Below, piece by piece: positions 1-6,642 of a stretch of DNA of 9,503 nt; position 1 is the stretch's first letter, and each line of letters opens with the position of its first letter. Under the pieces are notes generated by a model, which was not told the origin of the DNA, did not search any database, and saw nothing but the letters and a program-made list of their open reading frames with translations. Both the position numbers and the translations under genes were made by a program. Source of the stretch: CAZDDA01 sp964568045 (GTDB taxonomy: Bacteria; Bipolaricaulota; Bipolaricaulia; UBA7950; UBA9294); assembly GCA_964568045.1 (NCBI GenBank), contig CAZMOL010000061.1, forward strand, positions 1-9,503, in the 5' to 3' direction.

Positions 1-2082
1 AGAACGGATATCAGCAGGGTGCGTAACGTGGGTGTCATGGCCCACATCGATGCGGGCAAGACCACAGTGACCGAGCGGATTCTTTTCTTCACCGGCAAGA
101 GCCACAAGATCGGCGAGGTGCACGACGGCGAGGCGACGATGGACTGGATGGTCCAGGAGCAGGAACGGGGGATCACCATCACCTCGGCGGCGACGACGGC
201 CTACTGGAGGGACCATCGGATCAACATCATCGACACGCCGGGGCACGTCGACTTCACTGCGGAGGTCGAGCGGTCCCTGCGTGTGCTCGATGGCACGGTG
301 GCGCTGTTCTGTGCGGTGGGTGGGGTCCAGCCGCAGGCGGAGACGGTGTGGCGGCAGGCGGAGAAGTACCGCGTCCCGCGGATCGCGTTCGTCAACAAGA
401 TGGATCGCACCGGCGCCGACTTCGACGGGGTCGTCGAGGAGATCCGCCGGGAACTGGGAGCAAACGCGGTGCCGGTGGTGATCCCGATCGGGGCGGAGGC
501 CGACTTTGCCGGCGTGATCGACCTCGTCGAGATGAAGGCGATCTATTACGACGACGCGCCGCAGGGCGCGACGATCCGTGAAGAGCCGATCCCCGATGAT
601 CTCGCGGAACAGGCGCGTGCGGCGGCGGCGCTGATGATCGAACGGGCGAGCGAGCAGGACGATCACCTGATGGAGAAGTTCCTCGAGGGAGAGACACCGC
701 AGCGCGACGAGGTCGTTCGCGCGATCCGCTCGGCGACAATCGATGGGCGGTTCATCCCCGTCCTGTGTGGGGCGGCGTTCAAGAACAAGGGTGTGCGGCG
801 GCTGCTCGACGCGATCGTCGATTATCTCCCCTCCCCGGTCGACCTGCCCCCGGTGATCGGTGCGCACCGCGAGGAAAACCGGGAAATCGTCCGCCGCCCC
901 AGCGACGACGCTCCGCTGGCGGCGCTGGCGTTCAAGGTTCAGGCGGACAGGCACATGGGCAAGCTGACCTACGTCCGTGTTTACTCCGGGATCTTGAAGA
1001 CGGGTGAGCACGTGGTCAATTCGAGTCGCAATGTGCGTCAACGTGTGGGACGGCTGTTCGAGATGCACGCCAACGACCGCCAGGTGGTCGAAGCCCTGCA
1101 CACCGGCGAGGTGGGAGCAGTTGTCGGGCTCGCTGATACCTACACTGGAGATACGATCTGCAGCGAGGAGCGCCCAATCGTGCTTGAATCGATCGAGTTT
1201 CCGGCCCCGGTGATCGGGGTTGCCGTTGCACCAGTGTCAACCGACGACCGCGACAGGCTGGCTGGCGGCCTGCAACGATTGGCCGAGGAAGATCCCACCT
1301 TCATCGTCCGAACGGACGCGGAGACCGGTGAGATGATCATCTCGGGAATGGGCGAGCTGCATCTGGAGATCATCCTCGACCGCCTCAAGCGCGAATTCAA
1401 CGTGGCTGTGCACTCAGGGCGGCCCGAGGTGGCGTATCGGGAGACGATTCTGAGTGGTGTCGAACACGAGTACCGTCACGTCAAGCAGACCGGCGGCCGG
1501 GGACAGTATGCCCATGCGGTCTTTCGCATCGAGCCGACCGGCCCGGGAACCGGCTTCCAGTTCGAGGACGAGATCAGTGGAGGGAAGATCTCACGCGAGT
1601 ACCTGCGGGCGATCGAGCGCGGCATCCTCGACGCGATGGTTGAGGGACCGTACGCTGGCTACCCGATGGTCGATGTGAAGGTCGTGGTCACCGACGGCTC
1701 GATGCACGATGTTGACTCCTCGGACCAGGCGTTTCGCACCTGTGGGGCGATGGGTTTTCGCGAAGCGTGTCGCAAGGCCGGCTTGCAGCTGCTCGAACCG
1801 GTGATGAGCGTGGAGGTGACCGCGCCGGAGGAGCACACCGGTGCGATTACTGGCAGTCTCGCCGCCAAGCGCGGCAAGATCGTCGGCATGGAAACGAAAG
1901 GTAGCGCGGGGATCCTCCGCGCACGCGTGCCCCTGGCCGAGATGTTCGGGTATGCCTCGGAGCTGCGAAACCTGACCAGCGGTCGCGGGACGTTCACCAT
2001 GCACTTTGAACACTACGAGGCGGTGGCCTACGCCCTCGCCGAGGAGATCGTCGCTGCACGGCGAAAAGAGAAGACGAGCTGA
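1..2082 (+). CDS. fusA: Elongation factor G (5' end outside window)
   Basis: GTPase that drives tRNA-mRNA translocation on the ribosome and, with ribosome recycling factor, subunit splitting. Numbering from the in-frame GTG at 19, all G motifs are visible: P-loop AHIDAGKTT (8-16), switch I RGITIT (50-55), DTPGHVDF (72-79), NKMD (126-129) and GAAFKNKG (251-258). Domain III has ISGMGELHLE (441-450), domain IV has HDVDSS (563-568) and domain V has PLAEMFGYA (638-646). The reading frame is open to base 1, and bases 1-18 encode RTDISR, which fits the usual residues before the P-loop, so the true start is probably just upstream of the window. The 687 residues from position 19 are near full family length. 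One oddity: the domain IV loop normally reading close to VIPKEYIPAV is KISREYLRAI here (523-532), lacking both prolines. It could therefore be a second EF-G paralogue rather than the main one. Family assignment is certain. Confidence 0.96.
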   Translation, partial: RTDISRVRNVGVMAHIDAGKTTVTERILFFTGKSHKIGEVHDGEATMDWMVQEQERGITITSAATTAYWRDHRINIIDTPGHVDFTAEVERSLRVLDGTVALFCAVGGVQPQAETVWRQAEKYRVPRIAFVNKMDRTGADFDGVVEEIRRELGANAVPVVIPIGAEADFAGVIDLVEMKAIYYDDAPQGATIREEPIPDDLAEQARAAAALMIERASEQDDHLMEKFLEGETPQRDEVVRAIRSATIDGRFIPVLCGAAFKNKGVRRLLDAIVDYLPSPVDLPPVIGAHREENREIVRRPSDDAPLAALAFKVQADRHMGKLTYVRVYSGILKTGEHVVNSSRNVRQRVGRLFEMHANDRQVVEALHTGEVGAVVGLADTYTGDTICSEERPIVLESIEFPAPVIGVAVAPVSTDDRDRLAGGLQRLAEEDPTFIVRTDAETGEMIISGMGELHLEIILDRLKREFNVAVHSGRPEVAYRETILSGVEHEYRHVKQTGGRGQYAHAVFRIEPTGPGTGFQFEDEISGGKISREYLRAIERGILDAMVEGPYAGYPMVDVKVVVTDGSMHDVDSSDQAFRTCGAMGFREACRKAGLQLLEPVMSVEVTAPEEHTGAITGSLAAKRGKIVGMETKGSAGILRARVPLAEMFGYASELRNLTSGRGTFTMHFEHYEAVAYALAEEIVAARRKEKTS

Positions 2083-2095
2083 AGCGAACAAAGGA

Positions 2096-2147
2096 CGCCA
2101 ACCGGTGCGGTTGGAAACCGGTACGAAGCTGGCTAGACTGGTTGGCG
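2096..2147. repeat. Nested inverted repeats in the spacer before the aldo/keto reductase
   Basis: CCAACCG (2098-2104) forms a perfect 7-bp stem with CGGTTGG (2108-2114) around a GTG loop. The same left arm, extended as CGCCAACCGGT (2096-2106), also pairs with ACTGGTTGGCG (2137-2147) with one G-T mismatch in 11. The two pairings exclude each other. The first begins 15 bases after the EF-G stop, but no T-run follows on the plus strand, so a classical terminator is unlikely. The outer arms flank a promoter-like pair, so an operator is one possible reading. Confidence 0.45.
2111..2139 (+). promoter_or_regulatory. Candidate sigma-70-type promoter for the aldo/keto reductase
   Basis: TTGGAA (2111-2116) and TAGACT (2134-2139) are separated by 17 bases, each matching the consensus hexamer at 4 of 6 positions. 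Transcription would start near 2146, leaving a leader of about 54 bases before the ATG at 2200. This is a by-eye match only; in a GC-rich genome such matches arise by chance. Confidence 0.35.
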
Positions 2148-2199
2148 ATGTCCTCGTTGTGAAATCCAGACACATCGCGTGTGCGTGAGGAGGCTTTTC

Positions 2200-3204
2200 A
2201 TGGAGTATCGCACGTTGGGACAAACTGGAGTCAAGGTATCTCAGCTGTGCTTTGGGACGATGTCGTTCGGCGGTATCGCCGATGAGAAAACCTCCGCGGC
2301 GATGTTTCGCCGCTGTCGCGAGGCGGGGATCAACTTCTTTGACTGCGCCGACGTGTATGTCGGAGGCCGCTCGGAAGAGATCCTGGGCAAGCTCGTCGCC
2401 GACTGCCGCGACGAGATCGTCCTCACCTCCAAGGTTGGTTTCTCTATGGGAGAGGGCGTCAACGCCGAGGGCCTGTCGCGGCGGCACATCGCACAGGCGG
2501 TTGAGTCGAGCCTGAGGCGACTTCAAACCGACCGAATCGATCTCTACTTCGTGCACACCTTCGACCCCGATACCCCGATCGAGGAGACGTTGCGTGCGTT
2601 GGACGCTCTGGCCCATCAGGGCAAGATCCTCTACACCGGTGTCAGCAACTGGGCGGCGTGGCAGATCGCCACCGCGTTGGGGATATCAGCTCGTGAAGGA
2701 CTGGCGTGCTTTTCCTGCATTCAGCCGATGTACAACCTGGCGAAGCGACAGGCAGAGGTTGAGATCTTCCCGCTGGCGCAGGCCGAGGGCCTCGGTGTTA
2801 TCACGTACAGTCCGTTGGGTGGTGGGCTGTTGACCGGCAAGTACGGAGTGGCGGAGCGGCCCAAGCAGGGACGGCTGATGGAAAACGAGATGTATCAGAA
2901 GCGCTACGGTGATCCCAGCAACTTCGAGATCGCGGAGCGCTTCACCACCTACGCGAAAGAACACGGTCTGCATCCGGCAACGCTCGCGGTGGCATGGGTG
3001 ATGAGCCATCGTGCTGTCACGGCACCGATCATCGGCGCAAGGGACGTGGAACAACTGGAGGTCTCGTTGGCGGCGTTGGAGGTGGCGATGACCCCGCAGT
3101 GGCGCGACGAGATCTCCGCCCTGTCCGTTGAGCCAGCATCGGCCACCGACCGCAGCGAAGAGAAGGTAGGCATCGTCTACAAGGGTGCTAAGGAAAAGGA
3201 ATAG
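2200..3204 (+). CDS. Aldo/keto reductase family oxidoreductase
   Basis: Probable NAD(P)H-dependent cytosolic oxidoreductase that interconverts carbonyls and alcohols; the physiological substrate cannot be read from sequence. The 334-residue protein has the family's N-terminal strand (YRTLGQTGVKVSQLCFGTM) and a complete catalytic tetrad: D48 and Y53 in FFDCADVY, K78 in LTSK, H119 in YFVHTFD. GVSNW (147-151), the YSPLGGGLLTGKY segment, and PIIGAR near the C-terminus (the cofactor-binding end) are also typical. The start is set at ATG 2200 because GAGGAGG (2187-2193) sits six bases upstream; an in-frame GTG at 2179 lies before that site and is unlikely. Length is normal for the YajO/AKR11-like group. 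It follows EF-G on the same strand by 117 bases and may have its own promoter. A role in aldehyde detoxification would be inference only. Confidence 0.93.
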   Translation: MEYRTLGQTGVKVSQLCFGTMSFGGIADEKTSAAMFRRCREAGINFFDCADVYVGGRSEEILGKLVADCRDEIVLTSKVGFSMGEGVNAEGLSRRHIAQAVESSLRRLQTDRIDLYFVHTFDPDTPIEETLRALDALAHQGKILYTGVSNWAAWQIATALGISAREGLACFSCIQPMYNLAKRQAEVEIFPLAQAEGLGVITYSPLGGGLLTGKYGVAERPKQGRLMENEMYQKRYGDPSNFEIAERFTTYAKEHGLHPATLAVAWVMSHRAVTAPIIGARDVEQLEVSLAALEVAMTPQWRDEISALSVEPASATDRSEEKVGIVYKGAKEKE

Positions 3205-3277
3205 CCTTCTTGGCCGCCTGTTGCGGGAAAGCCTGTGAGGCGTTCAGAAAGCGAACATCGGAAGGCATCTGCTGCTC

Positions 3278-4839
3278 ATGAGCAAAGGCGCTGGAGGCAA
3301 GGCAGTCGTACGAGGCGTCTTCTTCCTCGTTAACCTTCTCGGGTATTGGGGACTCCTTCCCTGGCTTCTGGTCTTGGGCGGAATGCAGATCGATCGGTTG
3401 CTCGGGTTGCCAACAGTGCCCGTTTGGCTCGGGGTGAGTCTGGGCAGTATCTTCGTGGCGGTGGGGGTGGTTACGTCCGTCTGGGTCTCCGTGGTCCTCT
3501 ACCTGCGGGGTGGCGGGTTTCCGATTGCGCTTTTGCCGCCTTCCCGTCTCGTGCGCGAAGGGCCGTACGAGCTGTCACGGCACCCATTGTATGTTGCGTT
3601 CACAATCTACCTGCTTGGCTGGGGAGCTATCGCTGCATCCGTCGGTACGATTGCCGTCGTCCTGCCGGGATTCGTCCTTCTGTGGTGCCTGTACGCGGTT
3701 ACGCATGAAGAACGGGTGCTCGCTCGCCGCTTCGGGGACGAATATCGAGCCTACAAGTCCGAGGCCCCCTTCTTTCTCCGTTTTGGTCGAGCGTGTTTTG
3801 GTCCGGGGGTGGTCTTCTCCCTGACGTATCTTCTCACCAAGGCCATCGTCCACATGTTTTTCCCGCTGGAGGTTGAAGGGAGGGAATACCTGCCGCGAAG
3901 CGGCCCCGCGGTGATCATCGTGAACCACGCCTGTTATCTTGATCCGATCTTTCTCATCGCAGCGAGCAATCGATTCATCCGCTTTCTTACCACATCGGAG
4001 ATGATGCGCACGCGGGTGGGTGGGCAGCTGTTTTCTCGCTTCGGCTGCATTCCGATCCGCCGCTACGCGGTCGATCCAAGTGCTGTCCGCAAGTTGCTCG
4101 CCTGCCTTCGGGAGGGCGAGATCGTGGGCATCTTTCCGGAGGGCGAACGCTCGTGGGATGGGAACCCACTGCCGGTTTCAAAGACGGTGAAAAAGCTCCT
4201 GGCAAGGCTCGACGTCCCGATTGTTCCCGCCCGGATTGAGGAGAGCTATGCGATCCTGCCCCGCTGGGCAAAGGTACCTCTTCCCGGACGGATCAAGGTT
4301 CGCTTCTTTTCCCCGCGCTTGCCGCCGTTCTTGAGTGAGGATATTGTGGACATCCTGAGAATCTTTGCTGTGCGAAGTAACGGACAGACGCGGTTGCCGC
4401 GGTCGACAGAAGGGATCGATCGACTGCTGTGGGCCTGTCCGAACTGTCACGGAATCGGATCCCTTACTAGCTGTGGCCGTGAAGTTTCCTGCCACGAGTG
4501 TCACGCAAGCTGGCGCCTCGATCGCCGATTGGTGATGCACGAGCGAGACGGGAAGGAGATTCCTATAGCGGACCTTTCTGCTTGCTTGACTGGCCCCACG
4601 ATCTTCGAAGGGCGAGCGAGCCTCACTTCGATCGGTCAAGTCGAGCTTCTTGAGGGTGACGTTCGATTGCAGCGCATCGCCAATGGCCAAGCCCGCTATC
4701 AGGAGGGCAAACTGCAGGTTGGTGGAGACGCATACCCCCTACACAATATCCGCTCACTCACTACTGAGGGCAATAACCGTCTTGACATCGGACTAGGGAG
4801 CGGCCAACGCCTTCGACTTCGATTCGTCAGCGACAGTCC
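3278..4839 (+). CDS. Fused methyltransferase-like / PlsC-type acyltransferase membrane protein, 3' end lost in N gap
   Basis: Residues 1-520 are readable before the gap. Residues 10-195 hold several hydrophobic segments (about 12-34, 50-76, 104-138, 178-194). Within them GPYELSRHPLY (95-105), EE (144-145) and FGDEYRAY (152-159) are the signature of the ICMT/phospholipid methyltransferase superfamily, which uses S-adenosylmethionine. Residues about 197-345 are a lysophosphatidate-type acyltransferase with motif I NHACYLD (H217, D222) and motif III FPEGERS (286-292), which in this family transfers acyl groups to lysophospholipid. A CPNC...CHEC cluster (387-390, 405-408) looks like a zinc ribbon, followed by about 100 beta-rich residues resembling a small PH-like domain. 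ATG 3278 has only a distant GGAAGG (3260-3265, 12-base spacer). The reading frame continues after the gap only by chance. Domain calls are firm for the acyltransferase, good for the methyltransferase and tentative for the tail. Substrates are unknown. Confidence 0.85.
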
Positions 4840-4939
4840 NNNNNNNNNNNNNNNNNNNNNNNNNNNNNNNNNNNNNNNNNNNNNNNNNNNNNNNNNNNNN
4901 NNNNNNNNNNNNNNNNNNNNNNNNNNNNNNNNNNNNNNN
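4840..4939. other. Assembly gap, 100 N
   Basis: Exactly 100 consecutive N, the conventional filler for a scaffold gap of unknown size. It removes the 3' ends of two convergent genes and whatever lies between them. Nothing that spans it can be trusted as continuous sequence. Confidence 0.99.
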
Positions 4940-5805
4940 CCCCCGGAGCAGGCCGTGCCGGCCAGTGTGCAGAAACTTCCGACAAACCGGGCGTGGTCCG
5001 GATTCATCTCGCAGAGAATCCATCGTTTGACGTCCGCCCAACGCTCTTTGTCGGGAACAAGGGGGTCGTCCTTCGTTTGAGGGATGTATTGGTAGAAGAC
5101 GGCGTGGGCGCCGAGCGTTCCCTTGACAAACGCGTGGATCTCCTTGACCCGATGGATGTTCGCGCTGTGGATCGCGGTGAAGGTGTAGACCTCGATCCCG
5201 GTTTCCTTTAAGTGTTCGATCCCGTCAAGCGTCTGTTGCCACGCGCCGTCTACGCCGACAAACGCGTCGTGCTCCTTCTCGTCGCACGAGATCAGGGTGA
5301 CGAGGGCTGCGTCCAGACCCGCAGCGCTGAGCTCCTCAGCCCGTTTTTTGTCGGCACCGAGAGCGTTGGTGTACAGAACAACCAGTGGGACACCTGCGTT
5401 CTGTTTGGCGTAACGGATGATCTCGGTGAGGTCATCTCGCAACAGCGGCTCTCCGCCGAGGATCTCCAGACGTGTCCCCACTCCTGCGATGTCATCGAGC
5501 AAGCGCTTGATGTCCGGCATTGGGAGAAGGTCGTCGCCTTTCTCTCGGTAACACATCCGGCAGGAAAGACTGCAAGCGGTATTCACCTCGAGCTTGACCG
5601 ACCACAGTACGCCTCCCACGACGTGACGTAGCGTTTGGCGAAAGACGCGCGACCGGAGGGAATCGATGGGAAGGCGATCGGCCGTCTCAAGGATTGGAGA
5701 CTGGAGGCGGAGCGCAAGCCGCGTCTTCAGCAGCGGAAACCGATCGAGCGGAGTCCGTCGCAGTCGGATGAGCGACCTTGGTGCCTCGGGCATCCTTTCC
5801 GGCAT
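4940..5805 (-). CDS. Radical SAM protein, probably SPASM type, 3' end lost in N gap
   Basis: Iron-sulfur enzyme that cleaves S-adenosylmethionine to a 5'-deoxyadenosyl radical. The 288 readable residues carry the cluster motif CSLSCRMC (C78, C82, C85; CX3CX2C), the SAM-contacting GGEP (117-120), and beta-strand segments LVVLYTN and YTFTAI of the partial TIM barrel. FCTLAGTACSG (278-288) at the gap edge looks like the first cysteines of a SPASM domain, which would bind extra Fe-S clusters; the rest is missing. An Arg-rich region of about 65 residues precedes the barrel. The start is ATG 5805-5803 with AAAGGAG (plus-strand 5812-5818) six bases upstream. The gene is convergent with the acyltransferase fusion and divergent from the membrane protein at 5876. 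SPASM relatives modify peptides or proteins or make cofactors; the substrate here is unknown. Confidence 0.9.
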
Positions 5806-5829
5806 TCACTGCTCCTTTCAAAAAGGGCC

Positions 5830-5859
5830 GGATCAATTGGCAATCACCGGCTTTGATCC
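5830..5859. repeat. Operator-like inverted repeat between divergent genes
   Basis: GGATCAA (5830-5836) and TTGATCC (5853-5859) are perfect 7-base inverted copies separated by 16 bases. They bracket the -35 hexamer of the plus-strand promoter candidate and lie upstream of the minus-strand radical SAM gene. A dimeric repressor or activator site controlling one or both genes is a reasonable inference; no regulator gene is visible in the window. Confidence 0.4.
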
Positions 5860-5866
5860 TTATGAT
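5837..5866 (+). promoter_or_regulatory. Strong sigma-70-type promoter candidate giving a leaderless or near-leaderless transcript
   Basis: TTGGCA (5837-5842) and TATGAT (5861-5866), each 5 of 6 consensus matches, are separated by 18 bases. The expected start of transcription is about 5873-5876, on or just before the ATG at 5876, which has no Shine-Dalgarno sequence. Confidence 0.55.
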
Positions 5867-5875
5867 GAGCGTATC

Positions 5876-6418
5876 ATGGAACGAGCGATTGTAAAAGGGG
5901 TCTGTCTGCTGATGGTCGCCACTCTCACTTTACTTCCGGTGAGTGGAACGGATCTTCCCGAGGACAAGGTGGAGCAAGTGCGGACGTGGATGACGATTGC
6001 CGGAGCGGCCCTCGGCTTGGGGATCGGGATTGGGGGTTCGCTCGATTTGGTTCCCCAGGGGACTCCTCTCTCGGATTCCCTTCTTGTCGTGATTCCGACC
6101 GTCGCTGCGAGTGCTGCCACTTCAGCCCTTGCCGGACGCTGGATTGCAGAGACCGCCCTGGCGCTGAGGCCCACACTTGTCTTCTCCCCACTGGTGGGCG
6201 CTGGCTTGGGAATGGTTGGCGGTGTCTTGTCCGGTGCAGTGAGCTTCTCTCTCGCGATGGCGATCGCCATTCCGGTTGTTGATGTCTCAGTAGGAGAATT
6301 CAGCTATCTTCAAGCGATCGGGATGGCCGCTCTCGGCGGCGCGCTGTGGGGCGGGATCTTTGGCGTTCCAGCGGGTGCGGTGGCCGTGCCGATCGTCTCC
6401 TTGGTTTTGAATTTCTAG
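5876..6418 (+). CDS. Gly/Ala-rich multi-pass membrane protein of unknown function
   Basis: I do not recognise this 180-residue protein. Residues 5-23 form a signal-like hydrophobic segment with a Lys before it and PVSG after it, so the N-terminus is either cleaved or anchored. Further hydrophobic stretches lie at about 39-54, 68-84, 101-133 and 146-177. Three of them are glycine-zipper-like: GAALGLGIGIGG (43-54), GAGLGMVGGVLSGA (108-121) and GALWGGIFGVPAGA (155-168), a pattern of tightly packed helices in membrane or pore-like proteins. There is little charge outside 25-37. ATG 5876 is chosen because the promoter-like sequence ends just before it and the hydrophobic N-terminus begins there; no ribosome binding site is visible. 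In-frame codons further upstream overlap the start region of the radical SAM gene on the other strand. That it is a real gene is supported by the coherent membrane topology, not by homology. Confidence 0.75.
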   Translation: MERAIVKGVCLLMVATLTLLPVSGTDLPEDKVEQVRTWMTIAGAALGLGIGIGGSLDLVPQGTPLSDSLLVVIPTVAASAATSALAGRWIAETALALRPTLVFSPLVGAGLGMVGGVLSGAVSFSLAMAIAIPVVDVSVGEFSYLQAIGMAALGGALWGGIFGVPAGAVAVPIVSLVLNF

Positions 6419-6446
6419 GGACCAGCGCTGTGAGACCATTCAGCCC

Positions 6447-6475
6447 TTGCTTGCTGCACAGGTTTATGCTATGCT
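6447..6475 (+). promoter_or_regulatory. Extended -10 promoter candidate for the microprotein gene
   Basis: TTGCTT (6447-6452) is followed after 17 bases by TATGCT (6470-6475), with TG at 6467-6468 giving the extended -10 form TGC-TATGCT. A second overlapping TATGCT lies at 6465-6470. The transcript would begin near 6482, immediately before the ribosome binding site. The -35 is weak (3 of 6), partly offset by the extended -10. Confidence 0.45.
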
Positions 6476-6484
6476 ACGTCCAAT

Positions 6485-6494
6485 AAGGAGGTGA
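6485..6494 (+). promoter_or_regulatory. Near-perfect Shine-Dalgarno site
   Basis: AAGGAGGTGA, nearly the full anti-16S complement, ends three bases before the ATG at 6498, counting AAGGAGG to ATG as six bases. It is the most extensive ribosome binding site I see in the window and decides that the short frame after it is translated. Confidence 0.8.
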
Positions 6495-6497
6495 AGC

Positions 6498-6587
6498 ATG
6501 ACGTTAGAGGCTTGGTTGCTTCTATCCTTGTTCTGGGCCTTTTGGATCTTCGCGTTTGCCGGCTTTTGGTGCGGCGGCCCCTGCTAA
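6498..6587 (+). CDS. 29-residue Trp-rich membrane microprotein ending in CGGPC
   Basis: A very short frame of 29 codons and a TAA stop. After Met-Thr-Leu-Glu, residues 5-24 are wholly hydrophobic and hold four tryptophans (W6, W13, W16, W24) and five phenylalanines (12, 15, 18, 20, 23), enough for one transmembrane helix. The tail is C25-G-G-P-C29, a CX3C pair at the membrane edge that could be a disulfide, a metal ligand or a modification site. No charge other than Glu4 is present. Evidence that it is a gene: an almost perfect Shine-Dalgarno at the right distance, a promoter-like sequence just upstream, and a composition that is coherent rather than random. It precedes the exported duplicated-domain protein by 55 bases on the same strand and may be co-transcribed. 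I recognise no family; small membrane subunits that stabilise larger complexes are the nearest analogy. Confidence 0.7.
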   Translation: MTLEAWLLLSLFWAFWIFAFAGFWCGGPC

Positions 6588-6642
6588 ATCCGTCGATCGT
6601 TGCTGTTTTTGTAGCTGGCTTCGAGAGTAGAGGGAACTTCCT

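Noticed and set aside
2179..2199. GTG 2179 as an upstream start of the aldo/keto reductase
   Set aside because: It precedes the strong GAGGAGG site that serves ATG 2200, and the added residues MCVRRLF do not fit the family N-terminus.
1591..2616. Long minus-strand open frame antisense to EF-G and the aldo/keto reductase
   Set aside because: Both plus-strand genes have complete family motifs through this interval. The antisense frame is open because of GC-rich codon structure and its translation has no recognisable features.
4699..4839. Continuation of the radical SAM frame past the N gap on the minus strand
   Set aside because: This part is antisense to the acyltransferase fusion and shows no SPASM cysteines.
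4840..5080. Continuation of the acyltransferase-fusion frame past the N gap
   Set aside because: The sequence after the gap is antisense to the radical SAM coding region, and the gap length is arbitrary, so the frame match is accidental.
4993..5631. Two plus-strand open frames (4993-5211 and 5212-5631)
   Set aside because: They lie opposite the radical SAM gene, whose CX3CX2C and GGEP motifs establish the minus strand as coding.
5666..5875. Upstream in-frame start at 5666 for the membrane protein
   Set aside because: The extra residues overlap the radical SAM start region on the other strand and the shared promoter region; the hydrophobic N-terminus begins at ATG 5876.
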